Source: Eublepharis macularius
Taxonomy: Eukaryota > Chordata > Lepidosauria > Squamata > Eublepharidae
Direction of reading: 5' to 3'
DNA length: 64,000 bases
Assembly: GCF_028583425.1 (NCBI RefSeq)
Contig: NC_072797.1
Span: forward strand, 22,726,001 to 22,790,000
The notes below the pieces were generated by a model, which was given only the letters and a program-made list of their open reading frames with translations, was not told where the DNA came from and did not search any database. Position numbers and translations under genes: made by a program. Shown here piece after piece: positions 11,291 through 22,849 of the stretch (positions within the stretch are counted from its first letter, which is position 1; every line of letters starts with the position of its first letter).

Positions 11291-14200
11291 CAAATTAGTG
11301 CCCCACCCAGAGTGGTGAACAAGTTAGTGTTATCCAGGATGGGGTCCCAGAATCACTATTACTGGCTCCTGCCAGGGCCAAGCAAGGGGTGGTCCTTGCC
11401 CCACGAGGTGGACAGGAGCCCCTGCTGCCACTGGAAGCCAGTAGCCCCAGCACCTTGTTTCCCATTAGGTAAGACCACTCCTGAAGCATAGCGAGGATGT
11501 ACCTATGCAACGAAAAGCAAATCTCTTGAGTACTCTTGATCCAAAGCAATCTGTTTTTTTCCTTTCTAGAGTGCACTTGCAATTATTATTTGTTAAGAAA
11601 AATAGATAAATGAAATAGATACATGAAATAATATATAGTAAGAAATTTCTGATGCTTCAAGATACAGAAGTAAGCCAGTCATAATGTTAGAAACAAGAAA
11701 AAGAAGGCATGAGAGAAAAACGAATTCATCCTATCAGATAATAAATTAGATATTTCTATTTTTTATGTACAGAGTTCCAATTAACAGCTATTTATTAATA
11801 TCCCAGGCTTTCTGCAAAGCACTTAAATTACATAAAAACTTCTTTAGATTTATTCATCCATTTGTTTGGGAGCGGGGAGACAGTTTAGATTTCCAATATT
11901 TAGCAAAGGTTAATCTTACCGTGGTAATTAAATACAGAGTTAATTGCCCAAACTTTTTTGGGATTGGAACATAATTTAAATGATACAATTAAGTGGAGGA
12001 CTGCACCTTTGTACCAAATGCAAATAACAACGATCTTGTCAAGATTGCCCCAAAACTATTAGCCCTCACCCATTTCTGCCACATATACAAAAAAAGACTG
12101 TCTTCCCCTCAAAACCAAAAGCTACTGGAATTATTTTGATAAATTCTTGCTAATTTCAAAGGACTTAAACACCACTGGTACATTATTTTACGTAACTTTT
12201 CTTTATATAGCATGCTAACTGAAAAGGTAGAACTATGCTTTAATAGAAATGACCAAGATATTTCACCCTATTAGTAAATTTCACATAACAAAGCCAACAA
12301 CTTTTATCATTATTATGTTTATTAATGTAAATTCAGATTTTTGTACATTTAGCTTATGATTGAAACTATGCTGTAACTATCCAAACTATCTTTTAAAGCC
12401 TTACTGGAATTTTTAACGTTTGACACAAACAAAACCAAGATCAAACCAGCGCTCGTAATTAGTGACCCAGTTACAATGTGAGCCATGGGGAGTTCATCCA
12501 TTACTAGTTGTGATGAAGATAGTTTCATGTTTTCTCCCAGTAGAGCTGGACCTAGTTAAGTAGCTCTGTTGTGGATTGCTTTTTACTTCCTTTAGGAGGC
12601 ATATAGAGAAGAGCAGCTCATCAACCGACTAATGAGACAGTCACAGCAGGAACGCAGAATTGCCGTACAGCTGATGCACGTGCGGCATGAAAAGGAAGTG
12701 CTATGGCAGAACAGAATTTACAGAGAAAAACAGTTTGAGGAAAGACGACTTAAAGAATTCCAAGAAGCCCTTGATAGAGAGGCGGTAAGCATTAATTATT
12801 TTCTTTCGTTTTTAAAAGGTTGTTTTGTTGGTTTATAATCACAAAGTGCAATCACAAGCACATTTATTCTGACATTGATTTTATTTTAAGGATCTATTTA
12901 AAAGGTTAGAACTGAATCATAGGATTAAAAGGCCTTACCTAGTTACCAAAGAAGCCACTATCATCAGCAGTGTTTAAGAAGGTTCCAAATCTTCTGAGAA
13001 GCTTGGTGCTGGGCAGTGTCAGAGGGGCTTCATGTCCCAAGACAGGGTCTTCCAAACATTAGTTTACCTAAGATTTATAAATGTGATAGCCACTTTCTTT
13101 CAGAATTTCTCAGGCCTGACAAGAATGTTACCTTACCAGAACTGGAGGATGTAAAGCGAGAACAAAAAAAGCTGACAGCCCAAGCCTCTTTCCCTGCTAG
13201 CACCCAGCTATGAGCCATCATACCGTATGCATGCGCATTAAGGCATCATATGGGAAAGCTGGCTACATTGCAGTATAGTGTGTGTATATGTGCTGTGAAT
13301 TCAGATGTGTTGGGCTAACTTGTGGAGATTTTCCCCTTAACAAAGGGGAGTTCACTAATAAGGTTTTTGCAGTGTGGATTCAGTGAGGCTGCCCATGTGT
13401 GTGTGTTTTGTATGTTGTCTCCTAGCTATGGCTGTTCAGTCAAGCCCAGACATGTGCAGAACCCAAGCCCTCACATGTTAGTTAAATAACCATCTCCTCC
13501 TAGGACACTTCCCAGTCAGGGTAACAATGAAGAAATTGGGTCCAGAGGAGTTAGCCATGTTAGTCTGCAGTTGCAAAATAGTAAAGAGTCCAGTAGCACC
13601 TTTTTAAGTCTAACCAATTTTCTTGTAGCATAAGCTTTCGAGAACCTCTTCGTCAGATGCATGGAAAAACAATGGCTCCTAGACACCTGGGAAGCCAGGT
13701 TGCGGGCGATGCGGGGGAAGTGGGCGGGGAGATGGCATGGCGGCTGCCATGTTGTGGAGGGGACAGGGGAATGACCAGGGGCTGAGGGGGCATGCCCAGG
13801 CACATCCAATGCGGGCCACTGGTCTAAGAAGCTGGCCCCCACCCCTCGGCCCATGGCAGCATCCCACCCAGCCCTCCCTTTTGTCACAACTTTGGGGTTA
13901 GTAGGCTGTGTATTGGGCTTTGGGCACCGATCTGGGCCCTCAGGCTCAGTTTCCCTATTATGGGGGTCCCCATAAGGGGTCTGGGGAGTGAGAAACGGCC
14001 AGTGCATGCACAGTCAGGGGTTGTCAGTCCGCCTCACTCCCAGGTGGCAGGGGATGTTTCACACAGGGGTGTACACCCACGTGGCATCCCACTGACTGTC
14101 ATCCCATGGTTCCCCCCCTCAGCAGGAGTCTGAGGGGGCGTGTAGGGCATCAGCTTGGCAGGGGGGTCAGCCGATGCTTAGATCCGTGCCCGATATGTGC

Positions 14201-17200
14201 CTTTGCTCCCCAAGCTGTAATCTCAATAAAGTTGTGGCCTTCTTTACTTCCGGCACTGTCTGTGTGTTTTTGTTGCCGTGTCCCCTCCCCGCTCTCCTCC
14301 CCCACTTAGCACTCGCCTGCAAATGGAAATTGCATCTGAGGAAGAAAAATGTGGTTCTGGAAAGCTTATGCTACAATAAAATTGGTTAGTCGATGAAAAG
14401 ATTGAAATTGTTAAAGATTTTCTATTCCTTGGCTCAATCATCATCCAAAGAAGAGACTGCACCCAAGAAATCATAAGGAGATTTGAGACTTATCTATGAA
14501 GAAGCTAGGGGACTAAGGTGATGATAATTGATACTTTAGTATTCCCCGTTACTATGTATGGATGTGAAAGCTGAACAATGAGGCAACTAAAAGGAAGAAA
14601 ATTTATTCATTCAAAACGCAGTGTTGGAAGAGAGTTTTACAAACACCATGGATGGCCAAAAAGTAAGGTTCTAGATGAAATCAAGCCTGAACTCTGCCTA
14701 GAAGCTAAAATGATAAAACTGTACTTTGGTCACATCATGAGAAGACAAGACTCTGGAAACGATGATGCTAGGAAAAGTTGAAGGCAATGGGAAAAGAGGA
14801 AGACCCAACATGAGATAGGTTTTGAGTCAATAAAGGAAGCCACGGCCTTCAGTTTGCAAGAACTGAGCAAGGCTGTCAATGACAGGACATTTTGGAGGGC
14901 AGGGTTGCTAGAAGTCAAAAGAAACTTGATGGCACATATCACACACACAAAACAGGGCAATGTTTGTTTTAAGTTTCTGCATTTGAGGTGCCGTTGCTGT
15001 ATTGACTAGTCTCCTAATGAACCGCTGAACCTGCTGCAGAGATTCTGTAACGTATGCAGGAGTACACAGGGCAGTGTCAGTCAGACATACTGGGTCTCAC
15101 TGTAAATCTGCATGAACTGAGCATGCCCCTTAGGACACACCAGATACTCTCCAACTACTCTAAATTTTAGAGGGGGGCTTTATTTTTTCTGCTCATGTCA
15201 TTGCCGAACCCCAGATGGTCTGCACACAGTCCACAGTTTTCTGGGAAATCTTGCAAGCCTCACGTTTAGACCACAGTGAGCCACAGATAATTGTGGCAGC
15301 AAACAAGCTGCCTCCAAAGCAGAGCTTTTTGAAGAAGGGGCACCAGACTTTATAGAAGGAAGCAAATTTATCTAAGTCTTCCTGGTTTACTTTCTCAATG
15401 CTAGCTCCTGAACCTTTCTGTTCATGGTGTATGATAATGGAACTGAGCATTGCACAGTTAAAGACACTGTACTTAAATGAAGTGAAAAAATGTAAAAGAA
15501 CTGACATGTGATATAATTAGCATGAGAAAACTAGAATCACGTGTTAGCTGGTAGATCATGAGCTGTGGTGGAGGCCCTTTGGGCTGGCTTTTGAAATTAT
15601 ACTTGCACACCTTGACCACTAGAGGTCATCATTGCACTTAGCATGTCAGAAAGGACAGTAGACACCAGGGAAGTTGTGATGAGACTGTGGCTCAGTGGTA
15701 GAGCACCTGCTTAGCATGCCAGGGGTCCAAGGCTCGCTCTATGGTAACTCCGGTTAAAATAATCTAGTGATAAGTTTGTGATGCTGGAGAGCTGTGGCCG
15801 GTCAGAGTAGACCATGCTGACTGTGAGAAACTAATGGTCTGACTCAGTATGTATGCCTGAAAGTTTCTTTTGCTGAAAGAAGGTACCAGTATGGGCTGCT
15901 GTGTCTGTTGGGGAAAAGTTCCAAGCTGGGAGTCAGGTAGAGAAATAACATTTAATAATAACATTTGATTTATATAACGTCCTTCAGGACAACTTAATGC
16001 CCTCTTAGAGCGGTTTACAAAGTATGTCATATTATCCCCACAACAAAACACCCTGTGAGGTGGGTGGGGCTGAGAGAGCTCCTAGAAGCTGACTCACTCA
16101 AGGTCACCCAGCTGGCTTCAAGTGGAGGAGTGGGGAATCAAACCTGGCTCACCAGATTAGAATCCTGTGCTCTTCACCACTAAAACGAATACATAAGGAA
16201 ATGGAGGGGGAAGCTTATAAAGGGATATAATTAATTTTGAAAAAAGTAGGAGATATTAAACCTGGCCCAACTGCAAGGTACCAAATAATGATTTTATATA
16301 TTCATATATATTGTATCACAATAACTATTAGGGGGGAAGGTTTGCCTTTGATGGTCCTTGGAGATGGTGCCTGCATCTTTATATACCATAAGGCATTAAG
16401 CAAGTTTGCTGCCATTGGACCTCCTGTGCCTTTTCCTCTTTTGCCCATTTCCTTCTACCTTGTGCCATTGGTTTCACAGTACAAGGGGAAGGAAAAAGGC
16501 AAAGAGGGGCAATGGAGATGTGACACAGGAAGCTGCAGCTTCAGTTGGTGCCTTTGGAATATTTCCAAGCACAGGCAATTGTCCCTGAGTGAGGGACCAC
16601 GCAGTGCTACTGGAAAGATTTCCAAAGCCTTTTGGTAAAACCAGTGGCTTGAGTGAATGAGGCTGGAACTACACACCACTCGGTAGACCACTGGGTTTCC
16701 AACTTCATACGTGCCTGTCAGTACTGTCAGGGCTTTTTTTCAGCAGGAACGCGGGGGAACGGAATTCCGGAAGTCTTGAAAATGGTCACATGGCTGGTGG
16801 CCCCGCCCCCTGATCTCCAGACAGAGGGGAGTTTAGACCGCCCTCCGCACCACCAAGCAGCGCGGAGGGCAATCTAAATTCCCCTCTGTCTGGAGATCAG
16901 GGGGCGGGGCCACCAGCCATGTGACCATTTTCTCCAAGGGCAACCCACTGAGTTCCACCACCTCTTTTCCCAGGAAAAAAAGCCCTGAATACTGTAAAGC
17001 ATAAGCAGGCATTTGCAGGAGAAAATGGGCAGGAGAGCCGAAGCCCTGCTTAACATTTCCTTGGCCACCTCACCCAACCAGAGTAAAAGCAACCTAGGGT
17101 GAAAGGGTGCTGGGATGGAGCACTCCCTAACATCAATTCTCCCCTGCAAACATGAGTTCGGGAGTGTGTATTTTCCAAGGTAACCCGTACCTCTAGTCTG

Positions 17201-20200
17201 AGGGTGCAGTTTATGAGTGGTTACACTAATCTGGTATTTTATGGTGAAATTCGAATAACAAGGGCTTGTTTTCACATTTTAAAATTTGATTACAATTTTA
17301 ACAAGGTGGGTTTTTTTTTTTTGCTAATTCAAGTTCCTTGACAATCAAATTAAAGAAGAAAAAAAATCCAACCCTTCTCTAAAAATAATTCCTTCTAGGC
17401 TCTTGCAAAACAAGAGAAAATTGAGCTTGAGGATCAAGCCCTTAAAGAAAAACAGCTGCACGCAAAACTTGCTGCTGAAAGAGCCGAGGCTCGCTATAAG
17501 AAGCATTATTCTGTTTGTTGGGAAGTGGTTGAACAAATCATTGATTTAGCAACCAAAATAGGAGAATACCGAATGCTGACAAACAAGTAAGTAGTTTTAC
17601 TTTCCTCAGTTTAGCAAAAAAAAATATAAAAAGTTGCTTTTCTAAAGTTGTAGGAATAGCTATCCCTTAAATACGATCTTTGGGGCAGAGACAGAACAGC
17701 AGAGCAGGGGCAGGTGAAACAAACAGCAACCAAGTCCAGCTTCTGATTTGTTTGTTTTCTTCATTTACACCCCACCTTTCTTCCCAGTCATATCCCAAAG
17801 CACCTTACATTGACCTCCTCTGTTTCAGCCTCACAACAACCCTGTGAGGAAGGTTAGGCAAAGTGTATGTAACTGGCTGAAGGTCACCCAGCAAGCTTCC
17901 ATGGCAGAGTGAGGATTTGAACCTTGGGTGTCCCAGATCCTAATCCAACCCCTCTACGTCCCTCTACGCCCCTTTGGTGTTTTGGGGGGGGCAATCAGTG
18001 GGAGGGCTTCTAGTGTCCCTTCCCCACTGCCAGACCTCCTGAAGACACCTGGATTTTGGCCACTGTGTGACACAGTGTTGGACTGGATGGGCCATTGGCC
18101 AGATCCAACATGGCTTCTCTTATGTTCTTACACCACACACGCTTCATTCTGACCCTTTCCTGGATCTGCCAGTATTGGGTACTGATCAGTTTCGCTGCAG
18201 CTGCACTAAATTTCATTCCTGCCCTCAGTTCTTGCAATACAGCTGTGTGCACAAGATGAGATAAGCGTAGGGTGCAATGGAAGTTTCTTCCTTTCCTCCC
18301 TGGCTGGTTAGTGGTGTGGGAGGCCAGTGCGCACCTCCTTGCCACATTCATTGTCTCAGTCCATCTTGTAAAACAGAAAAGATTGGCTACGGCACTTCTC
18401 CTGTTGCCAGGATTTCCCTGTGGACTAGTCTACCAGAGATGGCAAGGACTGGTGCCTTTGCAGCCTTCTCAGAAGCTCAGGGTTGGATCTAGTGCAAAAT
18501 TTCCACTTAATGCTAAAGCTTGTGCGAAAGCAAAAACGCAAGGGGAAAAAAGCCACAGTCGCTGTTCCTGCTAAGTGTAAATGTGTTGTATCCCCACGCA
18601 CGTTTCACTTGCTCAAGTTCTTGTGCAACCAGTTTCTAAGTGATATAATATATAGGGAGGAAAGTGCTGTGTGTTGCGTAAATTGTGTGCCAGTGGAACT
18701 GCGCCAAGTCAATTAATGTTTCCACTTGCAGATCACTGGATCCAAGTCATGATGAGGCTTAACTAGTCAAAAGTGCTTTTGAGAACCAATGAATATATTT
18801 TTTAATTTCTGAATATTGGCTGGATGGCTGTCCCTGGTGGTTGTTGGAGGTGGCCAATAGGTTTTGTTCACCACTTTTATGTTTGTAATTCTGCTTTTAG
18901 GATTTTTAACTTTCTGTGCAGCTTTAAATCCTTTGTGTAGGATAGAAATATATGAACAAAACTAAATATACTATCTAGTCAAGCAGACCAGGCCATGCAC
19001 ACAAGTTGCTCATGCTACAGAGTAGCACCCCTAGGGAGGCAGAGGAGACCTCTTTGTTGGGCTAATGGTAGGGGTGGTGGGTCTCGCAAAAGAGAAAATG
19101 GATACTGCTTGCCAGCTGAAGGCCCATGAGGGCAGAAAGAAAGCCCTGCTGATCCTCCCCTTGAGCACACAAATGCCCCTGCAACATTTTTAAAAATCTG
19201 CACAGCCAATCAGATCTCCAGTGGCTAATCAGAAGCCCTGCTGCGCGAAAGCTCCACCTGGCCCTGTCCACTTGGTTGGCACTAAGAAAGGTAATCGATG
19301 GGTGCCACGGCACCCACAGGCACCATATTGCAACTGGTACAAAACGCAGCGGCACGCATCCTTTGGGGAACAAAGCATCCTTTGTTTTGCGCCAGCTGCA
19401 TTGGCTGCCAGTGGAATTCTGGGTCAGGTTCAAGTTTTGGGGCTTAACCTTCAAGGCCCTTAGCAGACTGGGGTCAACATACCTGTGGGACTGCTGTTCC
19501 CCGGACGTTGCTCCATTTGGCCAATGAACACCTGCTGGTGATCCCTGGCCCCCAGGATGTTCACCTAGCCTTGACCGGGGCTTTTTGGGGGGGGCCTGGC
19601 AGCAAACTGGTGGAATTCTCTGTATGTGGAAACCAGGGCCCAGTGGAACCTGTTATTGTTCCACCAGCCCTGCAAGATAGAGATGTTCTGCCAGGCTTAC
19701 GGTGGTTGAGGCAGGTGAATTATCCAGCCAGCCTCCTGCTGGGGGTTGAGGGGGGGCATTGAGCCCCTTTCCTTAGTCCTGTCCATTCAAACAGTTGGCC
19801 ACCCCTACCCCACAGGATCTGAATGCTCTGGGCTGTGCGATATTAAGCGCTGCATCTTGAACTGTTTTATTGTACTTGTCGTTTGCTAGATTTTATTTAT
19901 ATTGTGGCTGTTTTTATATATAGGGAAATAATATGTTGTTATCCACTCTGAACCCACTTGCAGGGAGAACGGGCTACAAATTTAATTAATAAATAAATAT
20001 TGGGGACCCCATTCTAGACTGTGACATTAGGCATTCTCATTAAGGTGATATTTTTGTTTCCAAGTTGTTTCATTTTGCTAGATGAACTAGGTAGTGGGTA
20101 CATTTCCCCTGTTGCATAATGGTTTCGGGTTTCGTGTTGAATGCAATGCCGAAGAATGGGATGAATGTGGGTGTGGTTACTGTACAAAATGCAGTCGCAG

Positions 20201-22805
20201 GACTTTAGTATACCCAAGTTTCAGAATGATCAGTTGACAGTATCACTTTGATAAAATTTGATAGCATTCCTGTGCTTCAAAGCCAAGTTGTTGCTGCAGA
20301 CGCCCCTTTCACCAGCTTTGACTGGGAGTACAAATGCAGAGAATCATGAGAAGAAATAGCAATCGAGAACAATAATCGTGACAACCCAACGAAATAAACA
20401 CTTATAACAATTGCAAAAATATTCTTATTGTTATTGCATAATTCAATTTACCATTCAATATCTATCAATACTCACAGTCTTCATATACAGACCTGTACAT
20501 AAGGTGCTATCTCACCGACGTTATTTTCAATATTCAGTAGTTTGAATGGGAGTTTCTGAATATTGAAAATAATGTCGGTGAGATAGCCATCTTTGAAAAA
20601 GACCCTGAAACGGGACCCCCCAGATCAACCGGTCTGCCCATTGGATAGTATAAATTCCAACCTGCATGTACTTGGACCTATACTTGAAGTTGGATCCTAT
20701 GAACTTTTTGAGTGATCCTAAGGAATACTAATGGACTTTAAAAGTATCAACTGTTTATAGGTAGTATCACCATTGCTTTGCTCTAGCACTTTATGTATAG
20801 GTCTGTATATGAAGACTGTGTGTATTGATATATATTGAATGGCAAATTGCATAGTTCAATAACAATAAGAATATTTTTGCAATTGTTATAAGTGTTTATT
20901 TCGTTAGGTTATCACAATTATTGTTCTCTATTGTTTGACTGGTAGTACAGGCATAATATTCTGAAGGTGCATTTTCTGCATGGGGTATCAGACACAGTGG
21001 TGAACCAGCAAGTCTTGTTAAATTATCACTGTTTCTTCAAAAAGATGCATCTGACGAAGAGAACTGTGATTCTCGAAAGCTTATGCGACAATGAAGTTGG
21101 TTAGTCTTAAAGGTGCTACTGGACTCTTTTTGATTTTGCTACTACAGACTAACACGGCTAACTCCTCTGGATCTTCAAAAAGATGGAGTGCCTATACAAA
21201 ATGAATGCCCTTTCAATTAATAGAATTTGCCTGGACCTGGAGATTGGAGACAGTGCTGTCCTGTGAATGAAAAAAACAGCACAGTCATCTTTTTAACTTA
21301 GATTATTTTCTATTCTGTCTTTCCACAACTCAGTCTGCAAGGCAGCTAGCATAAACCTTTAAAAAACAGAGCTAAAAATGAAATTGAAACCAGATTAAAA
21401 TAATAAATCAAATAATTAAAACAGGCAGAAGAGCAGCAGTATTAAATAGCATCTGTGTAGAAGAGCTGCAGGGCAGCTGCAAAACCACCTGTCTCCAGGA
21501 CTTCTTCCAAATAAGACACATTTGATCAAGCTCTAAATAGAATAAAGATCAAATGCATATGCTAGGAGAGACAATTTCACAGCCGGGGTGCCACCCACCA
21601 CTGGGGAATGGTTCAGATGCAACACAAAACCATAGATTGGTATTACATGAACAAAGACGCGTGTAAGTTTTAATTTGTGTGCTTATGCATTTCAGAGTCA
21701 ATTACTGCCTTCCACTTTGGCACAAACTATGGCTTGCCATTTTATCCAAACTTGTTTGTGCTTCCCCTCCAAACCATAGCATGGATGTTGGGCTGTAAAG
21801 GCAAAAACTCAATTACTCCTTTGAGCAGGCAAGAGAAAGAGAAAGGTGGAGGAGGGAGGGTTCATTCATTGGATATTATATCTGAACAGCAAGATCCTAT
21901 CCTTCAAACTAACTGCCTAATGTATTGTCGAAGGCTTTCACAGCCGGAGAACGATGGTCGTTGTGGGTTTTCCGGGCTGTATTGCCATGGTCTTGGCATT
22001 GTAGTTCCTGACGTTTCGCCAGCAGCTGTGGCTGGCATCTTCAGAGGTGCTACACCTCTGAAGATGCCAGCCACAGCTGCTGGCGAAACATCAGGAACTA
22101 CAATGCCAAGACCACGGCAATACAGCCCGGAAAACCCACAACAACTATAACTGCCTAATCTCTGAAAGTGAGCATACATGAGACAGGGCTTCTGGTGATA
22201 ACCTCAGCAAGTGGGTATGTCCACACAGAAGGAAACAGTTTTTCAGATATCCCATACCCAAGCTGTTTTGGGCCATTTTCACACTGCTTACCGGCCCCGG
22301 AACATCGCACTGAGCTCCCAGAACGACAGCGTCTTCCTGGCACGATTTCGCACAAAAACTATTGTTCTCATGTGAAATCGTGCCAGGAGGACGCTGTCGT
22401 TCCGGGAGCTTGGCGCGATGTTCCAGGGTTTGCAGCACATGCAGAACATACTCCTTGAGGCATGCCTGTTTCCAAATGGAAGAATTTGTGTTCTGTAAAT
22501 TCTCTGTTCTTGCAGAAGCATCAGAGATGAAACAAGCAGTTCATTTAGTCATAGGCTGATACTGGCCTTCTGAGCATTTTGTTGCTAATCAGGTTTGTTT
22601 TTTACTCCATTTATTGACACAGGACTTTCCAAATGCTGTCCAAACACACAAAAGTTAATATTCCTCAGTATCCTCCCATGTCAGTGTAGTTTCTCCTTGT
22701 ATGGGTTCTATGGGGCTTAGGAAGCAAACTTTCGCACACATTTAAGTTTATATAACCTCAGCAAGTGGGTATGTCCACACAGAAGGAAACAGTTTTTCAG
22801 ATATC

Positions 22806-22849
<44 letters not shown>

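Larger units (their letters stand above)
12785..17398 (+). other. SPEF2: SPEF2 intron 5 of window
   Basis: It holds SINE pieces (13540-13672 minus, 14326-14395 plus), a GC-rich unclassified part (13680-14160), a BovB relic (14395-14945), tRNA SINEs (15683-15872, 15944-16185) and a hAT-like fold-back (16728-16987). An unassigned 104-codon minus frame lies at 15193-15507. Confidence 0.65.

Noticed and set aside
10849..11491. Frames with poly-Ser (minus) and poly-Asp (plus)
   Set aside because: They are translations of the TGA microsatellite.
15193..15507. 104-codon minus-strand frame
   Set aside because: Looks less random than most, but I recognise no family, there are no splice or start signals to support it, and it sits in an intron full of relics.
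15683..15760. Possible tRNA gene (A-box and B-box-like words)
   Set aside because: The same head occurs in several places attached to a shared SINE body and does not complete a cloverleaf.
21677..22150. 157-codon frame and its 91-codon antisense partner
   Set aside because: Mostly the Penelope hairpin read on both strands, hence the nearly identical peptides.
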